Shown piece by piece: positions 1 to 8,558 of a DNA stretch of 19,614 bases. Both the position numbers and the translations under genes were made by a program. The DNA lies in NCBI GenBank assembly GCA_028711355.1, contig JAQTSL010000026.1, positions 1 to 19,614 on the forward strand, in the 5' to 3' direction. Each line of letters begins with the position of its first letter. Position 1 is the stretch's first letter. The notes under the pieces are model-generated. The model was not told the origin of the DNA. It did no database searches and saw nothing but the letters and a program-made list of their open reading frames with translations. Source of the stretch: Rhodoferax sp. (GTDB lineage: Bacteria; Pseudomonadota; Gammaproteobacteria; Burkholderiales; Burkholderiaceae_C).

Positions 1-1
1 G

Positions 2-121
2 GCGCAAAGCGCGATCGTCAATGCCAAGCTGGTGCTGCTGCTGGCCAATCACATTGGCGACATCAACGTGCTGCGCCAGGCGATGCAGATCGCCCGCACC
101 GATATCACGGATCCAGCCTGA
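2..121 (+). CDS. DUF2783 family small protein, 3' end only
   Basis: An open frame enters from the left edge and stops with TGA at 119-121. The visible residues include KLVLLLANHIGDINVLRQAM, which matches my memory of the C-terminal half of DUF2783 proteins: very small proteins of unknown function often encoded next to flavin-dependent aromatic monooxygenases. The N-terminus lies outside the window. The VOC gene starts 19 nt after the stop, so the two are probably in one operon. The family context predicts a monooxygenase gene just upstream of the window, which I cannot see. No function is assigned. Confidence 0.72.
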   Translation, partial: AQSAIVNAKLVLLLANHIGDINVLRQAMQIARTDITDPA

Positions 122-140
122 AACTTGCAACGAGACCGCC

Positions 141-722
141 ATGCCGACCATCCAGAAAATCCACCATGTCGCCTACCGCTGCAAGGATGCCAGGCAAACC
201 GTGCTGTGGTACGAGAAGTACCTGAACATGAAGTTCGTGCTGGCGATTGCCGAAGACAAAGTGCCTTCCACCGGCGCTCCTGACCCGTATATGCACGTTT
301 TTCTGGACGCCGGTGGTGGCAACATTCTGGCGTTTTTTGAGCTGCCCACCTGCCCAGAGATGGGGCGCGACCCCAGTACCCCGGCGTGGACGCAGCATCT
401 GGCGCTGCAAGTGGCCAGCGTCGATGAATTGCTGACCACCAAGGCGCGCTTGCAAGCCGACGGCATTGACGTGGTCGGTCCCACCGATCACACCATCTTC
501 AAGTCGATTTACTTCTTTGACCCCAGCGGCCACCGGCTGGAGCTGGCCGCCAACACTGGCACGGCGCGCATGAGCGAGCGGCTCGACGCGGTCAAGTGGG
601 CCATGTTGGATGAATGGGCGGTGACCAAGAAAGCACCGCAACACGCGCGCTGGATGCACGACGGCAGCTCTCAAACAGAGAGCGTTGCCGGCCCTGTCGG
701 CAACGCCGCAGCCGCCCCATGA
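141..722 (+). CDS. VOC-superfamily (glyoxalase/extradiol dioxygenase fold) protein
   Basis: A 193-aa protein built from two beta-alpha-beta-beta-beta modules. The candidate metal ligands are H9 (in IHHVAY), E67 (in FFELP), H86 (in QHLALQV) and E134 (in HRLELA). This is the quartet expected of a metal-dependent VOC enzyme; an extradiol dioxygenase would use an H-H-E subset. The frame is open upstream to position 21, but ATG 141 is chosen because the recognisable domain begins there and the previous gene ends at 121. The last 40 or so residues lie outside the VOC fold and are encoded over two perfect hairpins (667-706). The TGA overlaps the next ATG, so translation is coupled to the FAH-family gene. 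The substrate is unknown; the neighbours suggest an aromatic ring-cleavage role, but an isomerase or lyase is also possible. Confidence 0.85.
   Translation: MPTIQKIHHVAYRCKDARQTVLWYEKYLNMKFVLAIAEDKVPSTGAPDPYMHVFLDAGGGNILAFFELPTCPEMGRDPSTPAWTQHLALQVASVDELLTTKARLQADGIDVVGPTDHTIFKSIYFFDPSGHRLELAANTGTARMSERLDAVKWAMLDEWAVTKKAPQHARWMHDGSSQTESVAGPVGNAAAAP
667..706 (+). other. Two overlapping perfect hairpins at the 3' end of the VOC gene
   Basis: GCTCTC (667-672) pairs with GAGAGC (678-683) around a 5-nt loop. GCGTTGCCG (682-690) pairs with CGGCAACGC (698-706) around a 7-nt loop. They share two bases, so both cannot form fully at once. They lie 13 nt before the coupled ATG at 719. No T-run follows, so this is not a simple terminator. 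A role in mRNA processing or in tuning translation of the FAH-family gene is an inference. Confidence 0.6.
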
Positions 723-1753
723 AGCTGGCTAGCCTGAAAGCCGGTGGGCGCGACGGCACGCTGGTCGTGGTCAGTCGTAACCTTGCCCGCTGTCGCGCCG
801 TGCCGACCATTGCGCGCACGCTGCAAGCCGCGCTGGACGACTGGGACGCGCTAGAGCCGCAATTGCGCCAAGTTTATGAAGCGCTCAATGGCAGTTCTGC
901 TGGCGCTGGGCAAGCCTTTGACGAAGCCGCTTGCGCGAGCCCCTTGCCGCGCGCTTACCACTGGGCCGACGGCTCGGCCTACGTCAACCACGTCGAGCTG
1001 GTGCGCCGCGCGCGCGGCGCCGAGCTGCCGGCCTCGTTCTGGACCGACCCGCTGCTGTACCAGGGCGGATCGGACGGCTTTGTCGGCCCGCGTGACCCGA
1101 TCTGGGCGCTGCGTGAAGACTGGGGCATCGATCTGGAGGCCGAAGTAGCGGTGGTCACCGCCGACGTGCCGATGGGGGCTTCGCCCGCGCGGGCTGCGCA
1201 CACCATCCGGCTGCTGATGCTGGTTAACGACGTATCGTTGCGCAACCTGATTCCGGCCGAGTTGGCCAAGGGTTTTGGCTTTTACCAGAGCAAACCCGCT
1301 AGCGCGTTCAGCCCGGTCGCGGTCACGCCTGACGAACTGGGCCGCGCGTGGCAGGATTACAAGGTGCACCGGCCGCTCACGGTGCACCGCAACGGTGTGC
1401 TGTTTGGACAACCCGACGCCGGGCAAGACATGGTGTTCGACTTTACCCAGCTCATCTCACATGCCGCCAAAACGCGTGAACTCGGCGCTGGCGCCATCGT
1501 CGGCTCGGGCACCGTCAGCAACAAGCAGGGTGGCCTGCACGGCAGCGCGGTGGTTGACGGCGGTGTCGGCTACGGCTGCATCGCCGAACTGCGTATGTAC
1601 GAGACGATCGCCAACGGCGCGCCCGCCACACCATTTTTGAAGTTTGGCGAGCGCGTTCGCATTGAGATGCTGGATGCGGCCGGCTTGTCAATCTTTGGTG
1701 CAATTGAGCAGACGGTGCTACCCTACGGTCAACCGTCGCTATCATCGGTATAG
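719..1753 (+). CDS. Fumarylacetoacetate hydrolase family protein
   Basis: A 344-aa protein of the bacterial fumarylacetoacetase-like type, which cleaves C-C bonds in acyl-pyruvates such as fumarylacetoacetate or fumarylpyruvate. Visible signatures are the metal-binding acidic pair in DLEAEVAVV (E140, E142), D171 in LVNDVSLRN, K192 in SKPASAFSPV, and GSGTVSN at 263-269. These correspond to the Glu/Glu/Asp metal site and active-site Lys of the family. The start is ATG 719, which overlaps the VOC stop codon (ATGA), rather than the upstream in-frame start at 614. With the VOC gene upstream and a maleylacetoacetate-isomerase-like gene at 9695 it completes a plausible ring-cleavage, isomerisation and hydrolysis set. 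Whether the substrate comes from homogentisate or gentisate cannot be read from sequence. Confidence 0.88.
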   Translation: MKLASLKAGGRDGTLVVVSRNLARCRAVPTIARTLQAALDDWDALEPQLRQVYEALNGSSAGAGQAFDEAACASPLPRAYHWADGSAYVNHVELVRRARGAELPASFWTDPLLYQGGSDGFVGPRDPIWALREDWGIDLEAEVAVVTADVPMGASPARAAHTIRLLMLVNDVSLRNLIPAELAKGFGFYQSKPASAFSPVAVTPDELGRAWQDYKVHRPLTVHRNGVLFGQPDAGQDMVFDFTQLISHAAKTRELGAGAIVGSGTVSNKQGGLHGSAVVDGGVGYGCIAELRMYETIANGAPATPFLKFGERVRIEMLDAAGLSIFGAIEQTVLPYGQPSLSSV

Positions 1754-1782
1754 CTATTTACACTGTCCATACGAAGGCTTCC

Positions 1783-2574
1783 ATGAATTTTCAGCACATA
1801 CTTTTTGATATTGCCGACGGCGTGGCACGGCTCACGCTGAACCGCCCCGACAAGCTCAACAGCTTTGTCGGGGCGATGCACACGCAGGTGCGCGCAGCGT
1901 TGGCGCAGGTGCAGGCTGACGAATCGATCCGTGTGCTGGTGCTGACTGGCGCCGGGCGTGCGTTTTGCGCCGGGCAAGACCTGGCCGACCCCGATATGGC
2001 GGTGGGGCACCTCAAGCCCGACATCGGCGCGGTGGTGGAGCAATACTACAAGCCACTGATTCTGGCGCTGCAAGACTTGCGCGTACCGACCCTCGCCGCG
2101 GTCAACGGCGCAGCAGCGGGGGCAGGGTGTAGCCTGGCGTTGGCCTGCGACCTGGTGGTGGCGACGCGCTCGGCCTATTTTTTGCAGGCGTTCAGCAAGA
2201 TCGGTTTGATGCCAGACACCGGCGGCACCTGGTTGCTGCCGCAGCGCGTCGGTATGGCACGCGCCATGGGCCTGGCGCTGCTGGCCGATAAGCTAAGCGC
2301 CGACCAGGCCGAACAGTGGGGCCTGATCTGGAAGGCGGTTCCAGACGCCGAATTTGGCCCTGCCGTGGCGCAACTGGCCGCGCAATTGGCACAGATGCCG
2401 ACCCGCGCGCTGGTAGCGACCCGCGCCGCGATGCACGCCGCACCCAGCCACACGCTCGAGCAGCAGCTTAATTTTGAAGCTGGGTTCATGCGCGAGCTGG
2501 GTTGGCGCGACGACTTCAAAGAGGGCGTGACCGCCTTTCAGCAAAAGCGTGCGCCGCGCTTTACTGGGCATTGA
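1783..2574 (+). CDS. paaG: 2-(1,2-epoxy-1,2-dihydrophenyl)acetyl-CoA isomerase PaaG
   Basis: A 263-aa crotonase-fold enzyme that converts ring-1,2-epoxyphenylacetyl-CoA to the oxepin-CoA, the step after PaaABCE. Evidence: NRPDKLNSF (20-28), oxyanion-hole segments FCAGQDL (61-67) and NGAAAGAG (109-116), and MPDTGGTWLLP with D145 at the catalytic Asp position used by PaaG. The usual crotonase Glu pair is absent, which favours isomerase over simple hydratase. Length equals the family norm. ATG 1783 is preceded by a GAAGG ribosome site. The gene starts 29 nt after the FAH-family gene and is followed 11 nt later by paaI. The chief alternative is PaaF, the enoyl-CoA hydratase, which lacks the PDTGGTW signature. 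Confidence 0.92.
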   Translation: MNFQHILFDIADGVARLTLNRPDKLNSFVGAMHTQVRAALAQVQADESIRVLVLTGAGRAFCAGQDLADPDMAVGHLKPDIGAVVEQYYKPLILALQDLRVPTLAAVNGAAAGAGCSLALACDLVVATRSAYFLQAFSKIGLMPDTGGTWLLPQRVGMARAMGLALLADKLSADQAEQWGLIWKAVPDAEFGPAVAQLAAQLAQMPTRALVATRAAMHAAPSHTLEQQLNFEAGFMRELGWRDDFKEGVTAFQQKRAPRFTGH

Positions 2575-2585
2575 GGTTGCGATTG

Positions 2586-3050
2586 ATGAACGATTCCAGA
2601 TCAGCCGATACATCGCCACAGCAACTCGCCGACGAGGTCACGCAGGCGATGTGGCCGCGCGACCGCGCCAGCCAGGGCCTGGGCATTCAGATTCTCAGCG
2701 TCAAGCCGGGCTACGCGCACCTGACCATGACGGTACGCCCTGACATGGTCAACGGCCACCAGATCTGCCACGGCGGCTTTATCTTTACGTTGGCCGACAG
2801 CAGTTTTGCCTACGCCTGCAACAGCTACAACGCCAACACCGTGGCCAGCGGTTGTAGCATCGACTACCTGGCGCCAGCCGGTGAGGGCGAGGTGCTGGAG
2901 GCCGAGGCCATCGAGCGCAGTCTGGCCGGACGTACCGGCGTCTATGACATCACGGTACGCATCCGCGGCGGCAAAACAGTGGCCTTGTTTCGCGGCAAAA
3001 GCTACCGTATCCAGGGTGAGGTGATCGCGGGCCTGCAGGCCGAGCGCTAG
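2586..3050 (+). CDS. paaI: Hydroxyphenylacetyl-CoA thioesterase PaaI
   Basis: A 154-aa hotdog-fold thioesterase that frees CoA from dead-end or hydroxylated phenylacetyl-CoA intermediates. The segment GHQICHGGFIFTLADSSFAYA (near 57-77) contains HGG (62-64) and the catalytic Asp D71 typical of PaaI. GCSIDYLAPA and TGVYDITV are further family segments. ATG 2586 is chosen over an upstream in-frame start at 2502 because the latter would lie inside paaG and add a tail absent from the family. The ribosome site is weak, so coupling to paaG, which ends 11 nt earlier, is likely. The protein is expected to be a cytoplasmic tetramer. Confidence 0.92.
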   Translation: MNDSRSADTSPQQLADEVTQAMWPRDRASQGLGIQILSVKPGYAHLTMTVRPDMVNGHQICHGGFIFTLADSSFAYACNSYNANTVASGCSIDYLAPAGEGEVLEAEAIERSLAGRTGVYDITVRIRGGKTVALFRGKSYRIQGEVIAGLQAER

Positions 3051-3098
3051 AACTACCCCTCAAGAATTTTTAAGAACGATGCACAGGAGACCTTCAGC

Positions 3099-4419
<1,321 letters not shown>

Positions 4420-4424
<5 letters not shown>

Positions 4425-4525
4425 CGTGAAAAAACAGGTTGTCATACCGGGCCACGACCCGGTATCCATAAATTTGGACGCACTCGATTGCGGGTCGTGG
4501 ACCGCTTGTGACAGCGATCTTTCAT
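4420..4525 (+). repeat. 106-bp double-hairpin repeat, copy 1 (partly decayed)
   Basis: This segment aligns over its whole length to 10463-10568. The first hairpin is perfect: ATACCGGG (4444-4451) and CCCGGTAT (4458-4465) around CCACGA. The second hairpin, near 4488-4510, is degenerate compared with copy 2. Core ends TGTCAT (4440-4445) and GTGACA (4508-4513) form near-inverted termini. The homology starts at the paaK stop codon. The layout fits a non-coding REP/MITE-like element that could stabilise or end the paaK transcript. The mobilising enzyme is not visible. Confidence 0.85.
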
Positions 4526-4653
4526 ATTTCGAAGCGGCGTTGATGCCGTGAGCCTTAGAGTTGCAAATAAAATGAACTGTAGCGCTCGACAGGTAAGCGC
4601 AGATAGCTACTGATTAAATAGCGTTTTTTTAACCACAACAGGAGACTTTTCCC
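4526..4653 (+). promoter_or_regulatory. Leader region of the binding-protein/paaABCDE unit
   Basis: This AT-richer gap probably holds the promoter for the downstream unit, because the spacing is far larger than elsewhere in the cluster. I do not see a convincing -35/-10 pair. TTGATG (4540) and TAAAAT (4568) are 22 nt apart, which is too far. A weak stem GCTA (4606-4609)/TAGC (4619-4622) is followed by a run of seven T at 4624-4630, which resembles a feeble terminator ahead of the AGGAG ribosome site. No recognised regulator box was identified. Confidence 0.35.
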
Positions 4654-5799
4654 ATGAAGATGCAACGCAGAACACTCGTCGCCGCTGCCGCCCTGGCGCT
4701 GGCACTGCCCTTGGCGCACGCCGCCGACCCGATCAAGATCGGATCAGTGTTGTCGGTCACCGGTCCGGCCGCTTTTCTGGGCGACCCCGAGCTCAAAACC
4801 CTGCAGATGTATGTCGAAGACATCAACGCCAAGGGCGGGGTGCTAGGCCGCCAACTGCAACTGGTGCACTATGACGACGGCAGTGATGCGGGCAAGGCCA
4901 ACGCCTTTGCCAAGCGTCTGATTGACGACGACAAGGTGGACATCATCGTCGGCGGCACCACCACCGGCAGCACCATGTCAATGGTGCCTTTGGTGGAAAA
5001 GGCCGAGGTCCCCTTTATTTCGCTGGCCGGCGCGGTGGTGATTGTGGAGCCGGTCAAGAAGTGGGTGTTCAAGACACCGCATACCGACCGCATGGCCGCT
5101 GAAAAAGTGTTTGAAGACATGAAAAAGCGCGGCCTGACCAAGGTCGCGCTGTTTGCTGAGACCAGCGGCTTTGGCCAGAGCGGCAAAAAGGAAGCCACTG
5201 CGATGGCGGGTAAATACGGCATCGAGTTTGTCGCCAACGAGTCCTATGGCCCCAAGGACACCGACATGAGCCCGCAGCTCACCAAAATCCGCAACACTGC
5301 TGGCGTGCAGGCAGTGTTCATTTTTGGCTTTGGCCAAGGTCCGGCGATTGCCACCAAGAACTATGCGCAACTGGGCATCAAACTGCCGCTGTACCACGCG
5401 CACGGTGTCGCCTCTGAAGAGTTCATCAAGCTCGCCGGCCCGGCCGCCGAAGGCGTGCGTCTGCCCGCGGCAGCGCTGCTGATTGCCAGCAAGCTGGCCG
5501 ACAGCGACCCGCAGAAGCCGGTCACCACCGCCTATACCAAAGCCTTCATGGCCAAATGGAAGACCGATGTCTCCACCTTTGGCGGACACGCCTTTGACGG
5601 TCTGATGATGGCGGTGGATGCGTTCAAACGCGCAGGTAACACGGACAAAGCCAAGGTGCGTGATGCGATCGAGGCCACCAAGGGCTACATCGGCACCGCC
5701 GGCAAGGTCAACATGAGCGCCACCGACCACATGGGACTGGACCTGAGCGCGTTCCGGATGCTCGAAATCAAGAACGGCACCTGGTCGCAGGCGCAATAA
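4654..5799 (+). CDS. Branched-chain-amino-acid-type (LivK-like) ABC substrate-binding protein
   Basis: A 381-aa periplasmic type 1 binding protein. Residues 1-23 are a clear signal peptide (MKMQRRTLVAAAALALALPL, cleavage likely after AHA), and the mature start ADPIKIGSVLSVTGPAAFLG is the classic Peripla_BP_6 opening. ATG 4654 follows a good AGGAG site. Members near aromatic-degradation genes often bind aromatic acids, so phenylacetate or a related acid is a reasonable guess given paaK before it and paaA 18 nt after it. No permease or ATPase genes (livHMGF) occur in the window, so it is an orphan here. It may share an ABC transporter encoded elsewhere, or act as a scavenging or sensing receptor. 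Confidence 0.88.
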   Translation: MKMQRRTLVAAAALALALPLAHAADPIKIGSVLSVTGPAAFLGDPELKTLQMYVEDINAKGGVLGRQLQLVHYDDGSDAGKANAFAKRLIDDDKVDIIVGGTTTGSTMSMVPLVEKAEVPFISLAGAVVIVEPVKKWVFKTPHTDRMAAEKVFEDMKKRGLTKVALFAETSGFGQSGKKEATAMAGKYGIEFVANESYGPKDTDMSPQLTKIRNTAGVQAVFIFGFGQGPAIATKNYAQLGIKLPLYHAHGVASEEFIKLAGPAAEGVRLPAAALLIASKLADSDPQKPVTTAYTKAFMAKWKTDVSTFGGHAFDGLMMAVDAFKRAGNTDKAKVRDAIEATKGYIGTAGKVNMSATDHMGLDLSAFRMLEIKNGTWSQAQ

Positions 5800-5817
5800 A
5801 GCAAAGCGGGCGCGGTC

Positions 5818-6828
5818 ATGTACACGCAATCTTTTTTGCAGTCCGCGCCCGCGGCTACTGGCGCCGCCGCACCGCTGGTGGCGCAGGACGCGCAAAAACA
5901 GGCCGCGTTTGACGCACGTATCAGCGCTGACGGGCGTATCGAACCGCAAGACTGGATGCCCGCGGCCTACCGCAAGACGCTGGTGCGCCAGATCAGCCAG
6001 CACGCGCACAGCGAGATTGTCGGTATGCAGCCCGAGGGCAACTGGATCACGCGTGCGCCCAGCCTCAAGCGCAAGTGCATCCTGATCGCCAAGGTGCAAG
6101 ACGAATGCGGTCACGGCTTGTATCTGTACAGCGCGGCCGAAACGTTGGGTGTAGGGCGCGACCAGTTGCTGGCCGACCTGCATTCGGGCAAGGCCAAGTA
6201 CAGCTCGATCTTCAACTACCCGACGCTCTCTTGGGCCGACGTGGGCGTGATCGGCTGGCTGGTCGATGGCGCTGCCATCATGAACCAGATTCCGCTGTGC
6301 CGCTGCTCTTACGGCCCGTACGCGCGCGCCATGATCCGCGTCTGCAAGGAAGAAAGCTTTCATCAGCGCCAGGGCTTTGAGGCGCTGCTGGTGCTGATGC
6401 AGGGCACGGCCGAGCAGCGCGCCATGGTGCAGGACAGTGTCAACCGCTTCTGGTGGAAATGCCTGGCCATGTTTGGCCCACCGGATGCCGACAGCCCGCA
6501 CAGCGCGCAGGCCGCGCACTGGGGTATCAAGCGCGTGGGCAACGACGAGCTGCGCCAGAAATTCATCGACGCCACCGCGGCGCAGGCACAGGTGCTGGGG
6601 GTTTCGCTGCCCGACCCCGAACTGAAGTGGAACGAGGTACGTGGCCACTACGACTACGGCGCCATTGACTGGGACGAATTCTGGGCTACCGTGGGCGGCA
6701 ACGGTCCGTGCAACAAAGAGCGCCTGGCGACCCGGGTCAAGGCGCACCACGACGGTCAATGGGTGCGCGACGCTGCGCTGGCGCATGCGCGCAAGGTGCA
6801 ACAGCGCCAACGCAAGGGGGCCGCATGA
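5818..6828 (+). CDS. paaA: 1,2-phenylacetyl-CoA epoxidase, catalytic subunit PaaA
   Basis: A 336-aa di-iron subunit of the multicomponent oxygenase that epoxidises phenylacetyl-CoA. The di-iron ligands are visible: E66 in HSEIVGM, E96 and H99 in DECGHG, and E179 and H182 in KEESFHQ. QPEGNWITRAPSLKRK is another signature of the subunit. It is about 25 residues longer at the N-terminus than I recall for E. coli PaaA, through an Ala/Gln-rich stretch. No strong ribosome site precedes ATG 5818, so a start further in is possible, but the domain begins by about residue 35. It overlaps paaB by 4 nt (ATGA). Confidence 0.95.
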   Translation: MYTQSFLQSAPAATGAAAPLVAQDAQKQAAFDARISADGRIEPQDWMPAAYRKTLVRQISQHAHSEIVGMQPEGNWITRAPSLKRKCILIAKVQDECGHGLYLYSAAETLGVGRDQLLADLHSGKAKYSSIFNYPTLSWADVGVIGWLVDGAAIMNQIPLCRCSYGPYARAMIRVCKEESFHQRQGFEALLVLMQGTAEQRAMVQDSVNRFWWKCLAMFGPPDADSPHSAQAAHWGIKRVGNDELRQKFIDATAAQAQVLGVSLPDPELKWNEVRGHYDYGAIDWDEFWATVGGNGPCNKERLATRVKAHHDGQWVRDAALAHARKVQQRQRKGAA

Positions 6829-7172
6829 GTGCGCCAAGCCCCAGCGATCCAGGTAACCCCAGTGTTCCCGCGAGCCCCGACAGCCCCGCGCTGAAAGACT
6901 GGCCCCTGTGGGAAGTCTTTGTGCGCAGCAAGCAGGGCCTGGAGCACAAGCATTGCGGCAGCCTGCACGCCAGCGACGCTGGCCATGCACTACAGATGGC
7001 GCGCGACATCTACACCCGCCGTCAAGAGGGTGTCAGCATCTGGGTGGTGCCCGCGCGTGCCATCACGGCCAGCAACCCCGACGACAAGGGCGCGCTGTTT
7101 GACCCGGCGGCTGACAAAATCTACCGCCACCCCACGTTCTACGACATTCCTGACGCCGTCGGTCATATGTAA
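6825..7172 (+). CDS. paaB: 1,2-phenylacetyl-CoA epoxidase, subunit PaaB
   Basis: A 115-aa small subunit that bridges the PaaA-PaaC heterodimers. The conserved core runs from WPLWEVFVRSKQGLEHKHCG to YRHPTFYDIPDAVGHM, matching PaaB end to end. In front lies an extra stretch of about 20 residues rich in Pro and Ser (SPSDPGNPSVPASPDSPA), absent from the 95-aa E. coli protein as I remember it. It is probably a disordered tail. ATG 6825 overlaps the paaA stop, so translation is coupled. A frame open further upstream lies inside paaA and is not a real extension. Confidence 0.94.
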   Translation: MSAPSPSDPGNPSVPASPDSPALKDWPLWEVFVRSKQGLEHKHCGSLHASDAGHALQMARDIYTRRQEGVSIWVVPARAITASNPDDKGALFDPAADKIYRHPTFYDIPDAVGHM

Positions 7173-7182
7173 GGGCCGGGCG

Positions 7183-7965
7183 ATGACGCACATCGACTAT
7201 CTGCTGCATCTGGGTGACAACGCGCTGATTCTGGGCCAGCGCAACGCCCAGTGGTGCGGCCACGGCCCGGCGCTGGAAGAAGACCTGGCGCTGGCCAACA
7301 ACAGCCTGGACCTGCTTGGCCAGGCGCGGCTGCTGTACCAGCACGTCGCTGCGCTTAAAAAAGACGGCAAGACCAGCGAGGATTTGCTAGCCTACTGGCG
7401 CGACGTGCCCGACTTTCGCAACTACACGCTGCTGGAGCTGCCGCACAGTCTGGCGCTGCATCCGGGGGCCAGTGCCGAGCGCGATTACGCGGTCACCATC
7501 GGGCGCAACTTTCTCTACAGCGCGCTGATGGTGCTGGTGTGGCAGGCGCTCACTGCCAGTCGCGACGCCCAGTTGGCTGCCATTGCCGCCAAGTCGCTCA
7601 AAGAGGCCAGCTACCACCTGCAGCACGCGCGCGACTGGCTGGTGCGCTTGGGTGACGGCACCGAGCTGTCGCACGCACGCATGCAGGCCGCACTGGCGCA
7701 CCTGATGCCCTACACGCAAGAGTTTTTCAGCCCCAGCGCGGTGGAGCGCGCCGCAGTAAAAGGCGGTGTCGCGGCTGACACCGCGCAGTTGCAAGCCGAT
7801 TGGATCCGCATCGTTGACGACGCATTGCACGCGGCTACCTTGGAGCGTCCGTCTGGCGCCGGGTTTGTCAGCACCGGCAAGACCGGCGTGCACTCCGAGC
7901 ACCTGGGCTATCTGCTGGCCGAGATGCAAAGTCTGGCGCGTGCGCAACCGCAAGCGGTGTGGTGA
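7183..7965 (+). CDS. paaC: 1,2-phenylacetyl-CoA epoxidase, structural subunit PaaC
   Basis: A 260-aa ferritin-like subunit that pairs with PaaA but lacks a working di-iron site in characterised relatives. Signatures are YLLHLGDNALILGQRNAQWC at the N-terminus, EDLALANNSLDLLGQARLLY, RDVPDFRNYTLLELP and KEASYHLQHARDWLVRLGDG. Length is within the family range. ATG 7183 lies 10 nt after paaB with a modest GGGCCGGG upstream. Its TGA (7963-7965) overlaps the GTG start of paaD. It is cytoplasmic and works only within the PaaABCE complex. Confidence 0.94.
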   Translation: MTHIDYLLHLGDNALILGQRNAQWCGHGPALEEDLALANNSLDLLGQARLLYQHVAALKKDGKTSEDLLAYWRDVPDFRNYTLLELPHSLALHPGASAERDYAVTIGRNFLYSALMVLVWQALTASRDAQLAAIAAKSLKEASYHLQHARDWLVRLGDGTELSHARMQAALAHLMPYTQEFFSPSAVERAAVKGGVAADTAQLQADWIRIVDDALHAATLERPSGAGFVSTGKTGVHSEHLGYLLAEMQSLARAQPQAVW

Positions 7966-8558
7966 GTTCAGTGAACACCGCGCTGAACCGCGAACCAGAA
8001 GCTTTGGCGCTGCCGGTCGGGCCGTTGGCACGGCGCACGCCGCAAGACCGGTATTTTGAGGTCTGGGAGCTGCTGGAGGCGGTGTGCGACCCCGAGATTC
8101 CGGTGGTCAATTTGCGTGAGATGGGTATCCTGCGCGCGGTGCGCAGCACGGCGCAGACTCTGGAAGTGATCCTGACGCCCACCTACAACGGCTGCCCGGC
8201 GGTGGACCAGATGCATGACGACGTGGCCAGTACCCTGGCACGCGCCGGGCTGGCGGCGAGCGTGCGCACCTGCATCGCGCCGGCCTGGAGCAGCGACTGG
8301 CTGACGCCGCAGGCGCACGACAAGCTGCGCCACTACGTCATTGCACCACCGGGCGCTTGCGCGGCATCGGGTCAGCAGCTGTATGTGCTCCAATTTGCTC
8401 CGATAAATAGAGCTGCTGATGCATACCAGACGGCGGCTTGCCCGCGTTGCGGCTCTGAGAACACGACCTGCACCTCACCCTTTGGTTCGACCGCCTGCAA
8501 GGCGCTGTACCGTTGCCTGGACTGCGCCGAGCCGTTCGATTACTTCAAACCCTACTGA
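7962..8558 (+). CDS. paaD: Phenylacetyl-CoA epoxidase assembly protein PaaD
   Basis: A 198-aa protein with an MIP18/DUF59-type domain (about 30-115: CDPEIPVVNLREMGILRAV, PTYNGCPA) and a C-terminal zinc-ribbon-like part (CPRC at 160-163, CLDC at 185-188, ending PFDYFKPY). PaaD is thought to help assemble or mature the iron centres of the epoxidase. GTG 7962 is chosen because it overlaps the paaC TGA as GTGA; GTG 7959 or 7971 are alternatives. Between the PP at 129-130 and CPRC there are 29 residues, against 14 in E. coli PaaD from memory. The surplus equals a 48-bp segment bounded by an inverted repeat (8372-8419). Confidence 0.92.
   Translation: MSSVNTALNREPEALALPVGPLARRTPQDRYFEVWELLEAVCDPEIPVVNLREMGILRAVRSTAQTLEVILTPTYNGCPAVDQMHDDVASTLARAGLAASVRTCIAPAWSSDWLTPQAHDKLRHYVIAPPGACAASGQQLYVLQFAPINRAADAYQTAACPRCGSENTTCTSPFGSTACKALYRCLDCAEPFDYFKPY
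8372..8419 (+). repeat. 48-bp inverted-repeat-bounded in-frame insertion within paaD
   Basis: TCAGCAGCT (8372-8380) and AGCTGCTGA (8411-8419) are perfect 9-bp inverted arms enclosing an AT-richer 30-nt centre. The length is 48 nt, exactly 16 codons, and it lies between the two PaaD domains where the protein is about 15 residues longer than E. coli PaaD as I recall it. The AT-rich centre differs from the GC-rich flanks. It resembles a small repeat element read in frame as a linker. Confidence 0.55.

Noticed and set aside
4606..4630. Possible rho-independent terminator before the LivK-like gene
   Set aside because: The stem is only 4 bp and AT-rich, so the T-run alone is weak evidence; it is mentioned only within the leader region.
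4978..6990. A 670-codon open frame on the minus strand
   Set aside because: It lies antisense to the binding-protein gene and paaA, which are clear genes. Its product is rich in Arg, His and Ala with no recognisable domain, as expected for the complement of GC-rich coding DNA.
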